Shown one piece after another: positions 28,066 through 35,304 of a stretch of 64,000 bases of DNA (within the stretch, counting starts at the first letter, position 1; every line of letters begins with the position of its first letter). The notes below the pieces were generated by a model. The model saw only the letters and a program-made list of their open reading frames with translations, was not told where the DNA came from and did not search any database. The position numbers and the translations under genes are program-made. This stretch comes from Streptomyces liangshanensis (GTDB taxonomy: Bacteria > Actinomycetota > Actinomycetes > Streptomycetales > Streptomycetaceae). Location: assembly GCF_011694815.1 (NCBI RefSeq), contig NZ_CP050177.1, forward strand, positions 5,248,001 through 5,312,000, given 5' to 3'.

Positions 28066-28907
28066 CCCGAGACAGTGCCCCCGGCCTCGGCCGCTTCAGC
28101 ATCAACCAGATGACCGTCAAACAGCTGTCCCTGCCGGAGCTGACCGAGGCCTGCGTACGGCTCGGGATCCCCGGCGTCGGCCTGTGGCGCGCGCCGGTCC
28201 AGGAGTACGGGGTCGAGGCCGCCGCCAAGCTCGTACGGGAGGCCGGGCTCGGCGTCACCACGCTCTGCCGGGGCGGCTTCCTCACCGCGGCCGACCCCGC
28301 CGGACGCGCGGAGGCGTTGGCCGACAACCGGGCGGCGATCGACGAGGCGGTGACGCTCGGCACCGACACGCTGGTCCTCGTCTCCGGCGGACTGCCGTCC
28401 GGCGACCAGGACTTGGCCGGGGCGCGGGAGCGGATCGCCGACGCGCTGGGGGAGCTGGCCCCGTACGCCGGCGAACGCGGCATCCGGCTGGCGATCGAGC
28501 CGCTGCACCCCATGTTCGCCTCGGACCGGTGTGTGGTCTCCACGCTGGACCAGGCCCTCGAACTGGCCGAGCGCTTCCCGGCGGACCAGGTGGGCGTGGT
28601 CGTGGACACGTACCACGTCTGGTGGGACGACCGGGCGCCCGCGGCCGTCGCCCGCGCCGCGGGCCGTGTCTTCTCCTTCCAACTGGCCGATTGGACGACG
28701 CCCCTTCCGGCCGGGGTCCTGAACGGCCGCGGCCAGCTCGGCGACGGAGCGGTCGACCTGCGGGCGTGGCGCGCGCGGGTGGACGCGGCCGGTTACGACG
28801 GGCCGGTCGAGGTGGAGCTGTTCAACGACGAGCTGTGGGCGCGGGACGGCGTGGAGCTGCTGGAGGAGGTCGTGGAGCGGTATGTGGCGCACGCGCTCCC
28901 GCGATGA
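28062..28907 (+). CDS. Sugar phosphate isomerase/epimerase
   Basis: A 281-residue xylose-isomerase-like TIM barrel, starting at the GTG that overlaps the DUF993 stop. Typical metal-site blocks are RLAIEPLHPMFASDRCVVST, VGVVVDTYHVWWDD, FSFQLADWTTP and PVEVELFNDELWARDG. Third gene of the LacI-controlled operon and the second TIM-barrel isomerase of the locus (with 23456-24244), suggesting two successive isomerisation or epimerisation steps around one oxidoreductase. Confidence 0.87.
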   Translation: MTRDSAPGLGRFSINQMTVKQLSLPELTEACVRLGIPGVGLWRAPVQEYGVEAAAKLVREAGLGVTTLCRGGFLTAADPAGRAEALADNRAAIDEAVTLGTDTLVLVSGGLPSGDQDLAGARERIADALGELAPYAGERGIRLAIEPLHPMFASDRCVVSTLDQALELAERFPADQVGVVVDTYHVWWDDRAPAAVARAAGRVFSFQLADWTTPLPAGVLNGRGQLGDGAVDLRAWRARVDAAGYDGPVEVELFNDELWARDGVELLEEVVERYVAHALPR

Positions 28908-29038
28908 CGGAAGCGCGAGAAAATTACTCTGCGGAATCGTGCAACCATCCCAGCGTGAGATGAGTCGTACAGGTCGGCAAGGTTTTCGGGGGACTGATCC
29001 GGGGGGATCACGAAGCCTTGCCGATGGGGGGAGCGCAT

Positions 29039-29064
29039 GGGGCCCGGTCCTTGGACCGGGCCCC
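29039..29064. terminator. Strong hairpin terminator
   Basis: A 12-bp stem (GGGGCCCGGTCC / GGACCGGGCCCC) with a 2-nt TT spacer lies ~130 bp after the isomerase stop and ~90 bp before recD2. The CCCCTGG half can alternatively pair with CCAGGGG just downstream. Confidence 0.7.
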
Positions 29065-29092
29065 TGGTAGCGCGCCAGGGGCCCAGGGGGAG

Positions 29093-29116
29093 TTGTCCCC
29101 AGGGAAGTTATCCACA
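29093..29116 (+). promoter_or_regulatory. Two DnaA-box-like sequences upstream of recD2
   Basis: TTATCCACA at 29108-29116 is a perfect classical DnaA box, and TTGTCCCCA at 29093-29101 is a one-mismatch version of the TTGTCCACA form preferred in Streptomyces. They lie in tandem 15 bp apart, ~40 bp upstream of the recD2 ATG. Confidence 0.45.
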
Positions 29117-29156
29117 GGCCCGGCACGATGTCGGAGGCCGACGGTAGCGTCGGATC

Positions 29157-31448
29157 ATGTCCAACCGGTCCGCCCAAGACACCCCGACCCCGACCCCGAC
29201 CCACACCCCCGCTCCCGCACTCGCCGTCCTCGAAGCCGTCCTCGAACGGATCACGTACGCCAACGAGGAGAACGGCTACACGGTCGCCCGGGTCGACACC
29301 GGCCGGGGCGGCGATCTCCTCACCGTCGTCGGCGCGCTGCTCGGCGCGCAGCCCGGCGAGTCGCTGCGGATGGAGGGCCGCTGGGCCTCGCACCCCCAGT
29401 ACGGCAAGCAGTTCACGGTGGAGAACTACACGACGGTCCTGCCCGCCACGATCCAGGGCATCCGCCGCTACCTCGGCTCGGGCCTGATCAAGGGCATCGG
29501 CCCGCGCATCGCGGACCGGATCGTGGAGCACTTCGGGCTGGACACCCTGGACATCGTCGAGCGGGAGCCGAAGCGGCTCGTGGAGGTCCCCGGCCTGGGG
29601 CCCAAGCGGACGAAGATGATCGCCGCCGCCTGGGAGGAGCAGAAGGCCATCAAGGAGGTCATGATCTTCCTCCAGGGCGTCGGTGTCTCCACCTCCATCG
29701 CGGTGCGGATCTACAAGAAGTACGGGGACGCCTCGATCTCGGTCGTCAGGAACGAGCCGTACCGGCTGGCCGCCGACGTCTGGGGCATCGGCTTCCTCAC
29801 CGCGGACCGGATCGCGCAGGCCGTCGGCATCCCGCACGACAGCCCGGAGCGGGTCAAGGCGGGCCTCCAGTACGCGCTGTCGCAGTCCACCGACCAGGGC
29901 CACTGCTTCCTGCCCGAGGAGCGGCTCATCGCGGACGCCGTGAAGCTGCTCCAGGTCGACACGGGCCTGGTCATCGAGTGCCTGGCCGTGCTGACCACGG
30001 AGGACGAGGGGGCGGTGCGCGAGCGCGTGCCGGGGCCGGAGGGCGGGGAGCCGGTGAACGGGATCTATCTGGTCCCCTTCCACCGCGCGGAGCTCTCCCT
30101 CTCCGCCCAGGTGCTCCGGCTGCTGCGGACCGGCGAGGACCGGATGCCGGCGTTCCGGGACGTGGCGTGGGACAAGGCGCTGGCGTGGCTCGCGGATCGT
30201 ACGGGCGCGGCGCTGGCGCCCGAGCAGCAGCAGGCGGTCAGGCTGGCGCTGACCGAGAAGGTCGCGGTGCTGACCGGTGGCCCCGGCTGTGGGAAGTCCT
30301 TCACGGTCCGCTCGATCGTGGAGCTGGCGCGCGCGAAGAAGGCCAAGGTCGTGCTGGCCGCCCCGACCGGGCGCGCGGCGAAGCGGCTGGCCGAGCTGAC
30401 GGGGGCCGAGGCGTCGACGGTGCACCGGCTGCTGGAGCTGAAGCCGGGCGGGGACGCGGCGTACGACAGGGACCGGCCGCTGGACGCGGACCTGGTGGTG
30501 GTGGACGAGGCCTCGATGCTGGACCTGCTGCTGGCCAACAAGCTGGTGAAGGCGGTGGCGCCGGGGGCGCATCTGCTGCTGGTGGGGGATGTCGACCAGT
30601 TGCCGTCGGTCGGGGCGGGGGAGGTGTTGCGGGATCTGCTGGCGGAGGGCGGTCCCGTGCCGCAGGTCCGGCTCACCCGGATCTTCCGGCAGGCGCAGCG
30701 GTCGGGGGTGGTCACCAACGCCCACCGGATCAACTCGGGGGTGCATCCGATCACGCAGGGCCTCTCCGACTTCTTCCTCTTCGTGGAGGACGAGACGGAG
30801 GACGCCGGCCGCGTCACGGTGGAGGTCGCGGCCCGCCGTATCCCCGCGAAGTTCGGCCTGGACCCGCGGCGGGACGTGCAGGTGCTGGCGCCGATGCACC
30901 GCGGGCCGGCGGGCGCGGGGGCGCTGAACGGCTTGCTCCAGCAGGCCATCACGCCGGGCCGGCCCGACCTGCCGGAGAAGCGGCTCGGCGGGCGGGTGTT
31001 CCGGGTGGGGGACAAGGTCACCCAGATCCGCAACAACTACGAGAAGGGCGAGAACGGGGTCTTCAACGGCACGGTCGGGGTGGTCACCTCGCTGAACCTG
31101 GAGGACCAGCGGCTGACGGTCCTGACGGACGAGGACGAGGAGGTGCCGTACGACTTCGACGAGCTGGACGAGCTGGCGCACGCGTACGCGATGACGATCC
31201 ACCGCTCCCAGGGCAGCGAGTACCCGGCCGTGGTCATCCCGGTCACGACGGGGGCCTGGATGATGCTCCAGCGGAATCTTCTCTACACGGCGGTGACCCG
31301 CGCCAAGAAGCTGGTGGTGCTGGTGGGCTCGCGCAAGGCCATAGGGCAGGCGGTGCGGACGGTCTCGGCGGGCAGACGCTTCACCGCCCTGGACCACCGG
31401 CTGTCGGGCCTTCCGCTCCCCGACGACCGGCCCGCCGTACGCAACTGA
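29157..31448 (+). CDS. recD2: RecD2-like ATP-dependent DNA helicase
   Basis: A 763-residue SF1B 5'-3' helicase of the RecD2 type, which works without RecBC. After an OB-like N-terminal region come helix-hairpin-helix motifs (IKGIGPRIADRIVEHFG, VEVPGLGPKRTK), Walker A LTGGPGCGKSFT, AAPTGRAAKRLAEL, Walker B VVVDEASMLDLLL, VGDVDQLPSVGAGEVL, LTRIFRQA, and C-terminal YAMTIHRSQGSEYPAV with LLYTAVTRAKKLVVLVG. A Thr-Pro tract (TPTPTPTHTPAPA) fills residues 9-21. The ATG at 29157 has no strong Shine-Dalgarno. DnaA-box-like sites lie upstream. Confidence 0.94.
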   Translation: MSNRSAQDTPTPTPTHTPAPALAVLEAVLERITYANEENGYTVARVDTGRGGDLLTVVGALLGAQPGESLRMEGRWASHPQYGKQFTVENYTTVLPATIQGIRRYLGSGLIKGIGPRIADRIVEHFGLDTLDIVEREPKRLVEVPGLGPKRTKMIAAAWEEQKAIKEVMIFLQGVGVSTSIAVRIYKKYGDASISVVRNEPYRLAADVWGIGFLTADRIAQAVGIPHDSPERVKAGLQYALSQSTDQGHCFLPEERLIADAVKLLQVDTGLVIECLAVLTTEDEGAVRERVPGPEGGEPVNGIYLVPFHRAELSLSAQVLRLLRTGEDRMPAFRDVAWDKALAWLADRTGAALAPEQQQAVRLALTEKVAVLTGGPGCGKSFTVRSIVELARAKKAKVVLAAPTGRAAKRLAELTGAEASTVHRLLELKPGGDAAYDRDRPLDADLVVVDEASMLDLLLANKLVKAVAPGAHLLLVGDVDQLPSVGAGEVLRDLLAEGGPVPQVRLTRIFRQAQRSGVVTNAHRINSGVHPITQGLSDFFLFVEDETEDAGRVTVEVAARRIPAKFGLDPRRDVQVLAPMHRGPAGAGALNGLLQQAITPGRPDLPEKRLGGRVFRVGDKVTQIRNNYEKGENGVFNGTVGVVTSLNLEDQRLTVLTDEDEEVPYDFDELDELAHAYAMTIHRSQGSEYPAVVIPVTTGAWMMLQRNLLYTAVTRAKKLVVLVGSRKAIGQAVRTVSAGRRFTALDHRLSGLPLPDDRPAVRN

Positions 31449-31622
31449 GCGCGTGGACTTTCAGAACGGGTGCGAAGAGGGCAGGATGAACAGGTTCGCG
31501 GCACTGAGTGCCGCGGATAGGCCTAATGGCCGACCCCGAGTGCACTCTCCTGAGCCAAATGGGGGATGGTAGAGACAGTCAGGGCACCTCGAAGAAGAGG
31601 CACTACGTCGGTGAGGGATGAC

Positions 31623-32933
31623 GTGAGCGAGAAACGCGACAACGACGCGAACGACGCGGTAGTACTGCGGTACGGCGACGGCGAGTACACCTATCCGGTG
31701 ATCAACAGCACCGTCGGCGATTCGGGCTTCGACATCGGAAAGCTCCGTGCTCAGACCGGCCTGGTGACACTGGACAGCGGGTACGGCAACACCGCCGCCT
31801 ACAAGTCCGGGATCACCTACCTCGACGGCGAGCAGGGCATCCTCCGCTATCGCGGTTACCCCATCGAGCAGCTGGCCGAGCGGTCCAGCTTCGTCGAGGT
31901 GGCGTACCTGCTGATCAACGGTGAACTCCCGACCGTCGACGAGCTGGCCTCGTTCAAGAACGAGATCACCCAGCACACGCTGCTGCACGAGGACGTCAAG
32001 CGGTTCTACGACGGATTCCCGCGCGACGCGCACCCGATGGCGATGCTGTCCTCCGTGGTCAGCGCGCTGTCGACGTTCTACCAGGACAGTCACAATCCGT
32101 TCGACGAGAAGCAGCGCCACCTCTCGACGATCCGGCTGCTCGCCAAGCTTCCGACGATCGCGGCGTACGCGTACAAGAAGTCGATCGGCCACCCCTTCGT
32201 CTACCCGCGCAACGACCTCGGGTACGTCGAGAACTTCCTGCGCATGACGTTCTCCGTCCCCGCGCAGGAGTACGTGCCGGACCCGGTCGTGGTCGCCGCG
32301 CTCGACAAGCTCCTCATCCTGCACGCGGACCACGAGCAGAACTGTTCGACGTCCACCGTGCGGCTCGTCGGCTCGTCGCAGGCGAACATGTTCGCCTCGA
32401 TCTCCGCGGGCATCAGCGCCCTGTGGGGCCCGTTGCACGGCGGCGCCAACGCCTCCGTCCTGGAGATGCTCGAAGGCATCCAGGCGGCCGGTGGTGACGT
32501 CGACGCCTTCATCCGCAAGGTGAAGAACAAGGAAGACGGCGTCAAGCTCATGGGCTTCGGACACCGTGTGTACAAGAACTTCGACCCCCGGGCGAAGATC
32601 ATCAAGGCGGCGGCGCACGACGTCCTGTCGGCGCTCGGCAAGTCCGACGAGCTGCTCGACATCGCGCTCAAGCTGGAGGAGCACGCGCTGGCCGACGAGT
32701 ACTTCGTCGAGCGCAAGCTCTACCCGAACGTGGACTTCTACACCGGCCTGATCTACCGGGCCATGGGCTTCCCCACCGAGATGTTCACCGTGCTCTTCGC
32801 GATCGGCCGGCTGCCCGGCTGGATCGCCCAGTGGCACGAGATGATCAAGGAGCCGGGATCCCGCATCGGCCGCCCGCGCCAGATCTACACGGGCGAGGTC
32901 CTGCGCGACTTCGTGCCGGTCGAGGGCCGCTGA
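31623..32933 (+). CDS. citA: Citrate synthase (type II)
   Basis: A 436-residue citrate synthase that condenses oxaloacetate and acetyl-CoA at the entry of the TCA cycle. Active-site blocks are LHADHEQNCSTST, GPLHGGANASVLEML, MGFGHRVYKNFDPRA and YPNVDFYTGLIYRAMG, which supply the catalytic His, His and Asp. LDGEQGILRYRGYPIEQLAE near the N terminus is characteristic. The GTG at 31623 is chosen for GAGGG five bases upstream; the family alignment begins around VVLRYGDGEYTYP. A rho-independent terminator follows 50 bp after the stop. Confidence 0.95.
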   Translation: MSEKRDNDANDAVVLRYGDGEYTYPVINSTVGDSGFDIGKLRAQTGLVTLDSGYGNTAAYKSGITYLDGEQGILRYRGYPIEQLAERSSFVEVAYLLINGELPTVDELASFKNEITQHTLLHEDVKRFYDGFPRDAHPMAMLSSVVSALSTFYQDSHNPFDEKQRHLSTIRLLAKLPTIAAYAYKKSIGHPFVYPRNDLGYVENFLRMTFSVPAQEYVPDPVVVAALDKLLILHADHEQNCSTSTVRLVGSSQANMFASISAGISALWGPLHGGANASVLEMLEGIQAAGGDVDAFIRKVKNKEDGVKLMGFGHRVYKNFDPRAKIIKAAAHDVLSALGKSDELLDIALKLEEHALADEYFVERKLYPNVDFYTGLIYRAMGFPTEMFTVLFAIGRLPGWIAQWHEMIKEPGSRIGRPRQIYTGEVLRDFVPVEGR

Positions 32934-32982
32934 CCCCAGCGGGTCCCCGCCGGGTCCCCCCGGCAAGGTTGTGGAGACAGAA

Positions 32983-33029
32983 AAGCGCCCCGCCGCCGAT
33001 CCCCCCACGGGTCGACGAGCGGGGCGCTT
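32983..33029 (+). terminator. Terminator of the citrate synthase gene
   Basis: Perfect 11-bp arms AAGCGCCCCGC (32983-32993) and GCGGGGCGCTT (33019-33029) with a 25-nt loop. The right arm ends in TT then CCC, a short T tract. Confidence 0.75.
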
Positions 33030-33421
33030 CCCATATCCCCGGTGCGGATTCCCCCCACGGGATCCGGCCCGGGCGTCTACGGAAACCACTACGGGCTTCT
33101 CGCGCGCTCTGACCGGGGTACGTACCTGCGGGAGGGCCGCTCAAAGCTCCCCGCGGTGCACGTGCCCCGGTCGATCGCGCCTGTCCGGAACGTCCCCCAA
33201 GACGTCCCATGACATGCCGTCGAACGTCCCCCAAGACGTTCTTCAGCATCGCCTTCTAAGACACGCGAGCTGCCCGAATGGTTACCCCTCAATCTATGTG
33301 ATCTAGATCTCTTTGTGAAGGTCTTGTGGCTCACATGTAGAGCTCAAGGCGATCGGGATCCGAAACCACCGAAACGAGGGTCGTAGGGCGTCTGAACCTA
33401 CGATTATGTGACTGCTGGCGG
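33030..33421. other. Convergent intergenic region without a supported gene
   Basis: About 390 bp between the citrate synthase terminator and the copZ stop. It is AT-richer than its surroundings from 33240 to 33410. It holds the duplicated 18-bp dyad sequence described separately and a GATCTAGATC palindrome at 33300-33309. No frame here has a ribosome site and a family match. A small non-coding RNA is possible but nothing proves one. Confidence 0.5.
33188..33239. repeat. Two 18-bp direct repeats containing a dyad
   Basis: GAACGTCCCCCAAGACGT occurs at 33188-33205 and again at 33222-33239, 34 bp apart. Each copy contains the dyad ACGTC-N6-GACGT, so the pair looks like two operator-type sites even though the region lies between convergent 3' ends. 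Confidence 0.7.
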
Positions 33422-33676
33422 TCAGGCCTGTTCGACCAGTTCGTATCCCGCCTCGTCCACGGCGGCCCGGACGGCGCTCTCGTCGAGTACCGATTCGGAC
33501 ACGACGGTCACCTGGCCGGTCGCGGCGGTGGCCTGGACGGACGTGACGCCCTCGATCGTGGAGATCTCGCCCGAGACGGCGCCCTCGCAATGGCCGCAGC
33601 TCATGCCCTTGACCTGGTAGACGGTGGTGACTGCGCCGGAGGTCCCGGTCGGGCCGGTCGTCGTCTCGGTGGTCAT
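33422..33676 (-). CDS. copZ: Copper chaperone, heavy-metal-associated domain protein
   Basis: An 84-residue cytosolic HMA-domain protein. The metal site is GMSCGHCEGAV (CxxC) and the ferredoxin-like fold runs from TVYQVKGM to AVDEAGYELVEQA. The first 15 residues are a Thr/Gly-rich extension. It should carry Cu(I) to an export ATPase, although no copA is in this window. GAGGAG seven bases upstream supports the ATG at 33676. A CsoR-type operator lies about 50 bp upstream, implying induction by copper. Confidence 0.92.
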   Translation of the reverse strand: MTTETTTGPTGTSGAVTTVYQVKGMSCGHCEGAVSGEISTIEGVTSVQATAATGQVTVVSESVLDESAVRAAVDEAGYELVEQA

Positions 33677-33724
33677 GGCGTTCTCCTCTTCGAGGGCTTG
33701 ACGGACATCGATCTCCTCGAACTT

Positions 33725-33740
33725 TACCCCTAGGGGGTAT
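33725..33740. promoter_or_regulatory. CsoR-type copper operator
   Basis: TACCCCTAGGGGGTAT is a GC-tract dyad flanked by TA/AT, matching the operator type bound by CsoR-family copper repressors. It lies 49 bp upstream of copZ. No csoR gene is in the window, so the regulator would act in trans. Confidence 0.85.
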
Positions 33741-33749
33741 GAAAGCGAA

Positions 33750-33787
33750 GTCGGGCCCCCGCGCCGCGAACGGCGCGAGGGCCCGAC
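33750..33787 (-). terminator. Terminator of the small HTH gene
   Basis: A 17-bp stem with one mismatch (33750-33766 with 33771-33787) closed by a CGAA tetraloop. It lies 66 bp downstream of the HTH stop on the minus strand and just upstream of the copZ promoter, insulating the two. Confidence 0.75.
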
Positions 33788-33852
33788 CGGTGCGTCGCCC
33801 CCTCTGTCTGTTCCTGTCCGTGTGTCAGCCCGTCAGGTCCGGTGCCCCGGGA

Positions 33853-34047
33853 TCATCTCGACCCTCTGTTTCCGGGCCGGTTGGCCACCCAGGTGCGGAC
33901 GGTGTCCGCGTACCAGTACGGCTTGCCGTTCTCCACGTGGTCCGGTGGTGGGAGCAGTCCGTGTTTCCGGTACGAGCGGACGGTGTCCGGCTGCACCCGG
34001 ATGTGCGCGGCGATCTCCTTGTACGACCAGAGCCCTTTGTCCGTCAT
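33853..34047 (-). CDS. Small MerR-like helix-turn-helix protein
   Basis: A 64-residue protein that is essentially one winged HTH: MTDKGLWSYKEIAAHIRVQPDTVRSYRKHGLLPPPDHVENGKPYWY followed by ADTVRTWVANRP. It resembles single-domain MerR-type proteins such as BldC and phage excisionases. AAGGAGG eight bases upstream supports the ATG at 34047 (a GTG at 34056 is in frame). No integrase or recombinase is nearby, so a transcription factor is more likely than an excisionase. Two TTCCGTCACA direct repeats lie about 140-180 bp upstream on its strand. Confidence 0.75.
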   Translation of the reverse strand: MTDKGLWSYKEIAAHIRVQPDTVRSYRKHGLLPPPDHVENGKPYWYADTVRTWVANRPGNRGSR

Positions 34048-34185
34048 CAGTGGCACCTCCTTGCGTCCGCCGCAGGGGCGGCCTGTGGGGCCGTCGGGGG
34101 AGCTGCGGCAAAGACGCTGGCGATCACTCAGCCTGTGCCCGATGAACGACGCAGAGTGATGAGGAGAGTGGGTCTGTCGTCCCCC

Positions 34186-34226
34186 TGTGACGGAAGACCC
34201 GCGTAATGGAGATATGTGTGACGGAA
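34186..34226. promoter_or_regulatory. Pair of TGTGACGGAA direct repeats
   Basis: TGTGACGGAA occurs at 34186-34195 and 34217-34226, 31 bp (about three helical turns) apart, in the ~220-bp gap between the small HTH gene and the IolE-like gene. They could be binding sites on the HTH promoter. Confidence 0.45.
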
Positions 34227-34269
34227 AGGGGATTCTTGTGACACGGCCGGAACATGATCGCCGTGCCTG

Positions 34270-35181
34270 TCAGACCCCGCAGCTCCGCAGGAAGCGCCGG
34301 GTGCGGGCGGCGATCGGGAAGGGCTTGTCCGGCGGGCACGGGTACATGTCCTGCTCGACGATCGCGAAGAGGTCGACGTCCAGCCCCCGCGCCGCCGCCA
34401 GCACCGGTTCCAGCGCCGGGACGCCGGCCGGCGGCTCGCACATGACGCCCCGTCCGACGGCCGGGCCGAACGGCACCTCCTGCGCCACGACCTCGGCGAG
34501 GATCGCCGGGTCGACCTGCTTGAGGTGGAGATAGCCGATGCGCTCGCCGTACGTCTCGATCAGCTTCACGCTGTCGCCGCCGCAGTAGGCGTAGTGCCCG
34601 GTGTCCAGACACAGCGAGACCAGCTCCGGGTCGGTGGCGTCCAGGAAGCGGTTGACGTTCTCCTCGGTGTCGACGTGGGTGTCGGCGTGCGGGTGGACGA
34701 CGATCCGCAGGCCGTAACGGTCCCGTACCTCCCGGCCCAGGCGTTCGGTCTGCTCGGTCAGGTCGCGCCACTGCGCCGGGGTGAGGGTCCGGTCCTCCAG
34801 CACCTCGCCCGTCTTGTCGTCGCGCCAGAAGGACGGGATGACCACGAGGTGGTCGGCGCCCATCGCCCGCGTGAGCGCCGCGATGTCCGACACGTGCTCC
34901 CAGGTCTTCTCCCAGACCGAGGGGCCGTGGTGCAGCCCGGTGAAGACCGTGCCGGCCGAGACCTTCAGCCCGCGCTTCGCGGTCTCCTCGCCCAACTGGG
35001 CGGGGTCGGTCGGCAGATAGCCGTACGGGCCGAGCTCGATCCACTCGTAGCCGGCCTCGGCCACCTCGTCGAGGAAGCGCCGCCAGGGCACCTGACCCGG
35101 GTCGTCGGGAAACCACACCCCCCACGAATCGGGGGCCGACCCGACGCGGATGCGGTTCAGTGGGGGTACGGATGAAGTCAT
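34270..35181 (-). CDS. Sugar phosphate isomerase/epimerase, IolE-like
   Basis: A 303-residue xylose-isomerase-like TIM barrel (GSAPDSWGVWFPDD, IELGPYGYLPTDP, GLRIVVHPHADTHVD, VSLCLDTGHYAYCGGDSVK, IGYLHLKQVDP, FAIVEQDMYPCP) with the metal-binding Glu/Asp/His set in place. It is divergent from the iolC-iolD operon, so inosose dehydratase (IolE) or a related inosose isomerase is the likely role. The ATG at 35181 has GGAAAG nine bases upstream; an in-frame ATG at 35202 would add seven residues. Confidence 0.82.
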   Translation of the reverse strand: MTSSVPPLNRIRVGSAPDSWGVWFPDDPGQVPWRRFLDEVAEAGYEWIELGPYGYLPTDPAQLGEETAKRGLKVSAGTVFTGLHHGPSVWEKTWEHVSDIAALTRAMGADHLVVIPSFWRDDKTGEVLEDRTLTPAQWRDLTEQTERLGREVRDRYGLRIVVHPHADTHVDTEENVNRFLDATDPELVSLCLDTGHYAYCGGDSVKLIETYGERIGYLHLKQVDPAILAEVVAQEVPFGPAVGRGVMCEPPAGVPALEPVLAAARGLDVDLFAIVEQDMYPCPPDKPFPIAARTRRFLRSCGV

Positions 35182-35231
35182 AACGGTCAGCTTTCCGGCC
35201 ATTCGGAAAGAGTGTCAAGCCTTCGTCCGAA

Positions 35232-35276
35232 TGTCAGGACAAAACATTGACAGGGCTCGGGGCTGAGCACTACACC
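35232..35276 (+). promoter_or_regulatory. iolC promoter and overlapping operator
   Basis: TTGACA at 35247-35252 and TACACC at 35271-35276, with an 18-bp spacer, form a plausible promoter for iolC. The dyad TGTCAGGACA (35232-35241) overlaps its upstream edge, and related TGTC/GACA half-sites lie on both sides, as expected for a GntR-type inositol repressor acting on both divergent genes. Confidence 0.5.
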
Positions 35277-35304
35277 TGGGGTGGTCGAGACCGGAGGAAC
35301 ACAC

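Noticed and set aside
28970..29090. Possible small RNA gene in the recD2 upstream gap
   Set aside because: The structure is fully explained by two mutually exclusive terminator-like hairpins; no promoter is evident.
27861..31397. 1,178-residue minus-strand frame opposite the isomerase and recD2
   Set aside because: Antisense to a clear helicase gene; Arg/His/Gln-rich shadow translation.
33853..34047. Small HTH protein considered as a phage excisionase with a nearby att site
   Set aside because: No integrase, tRNA gene or direct-repeat att pair was found around it; a MerR-like regulator is simpler.
33739..34206. Several plus-strand frames across the small HTH gene region
   Set aside because: They cross a strong hairpin terminator and the opposite-strand HTH gene and show no family resemblance.
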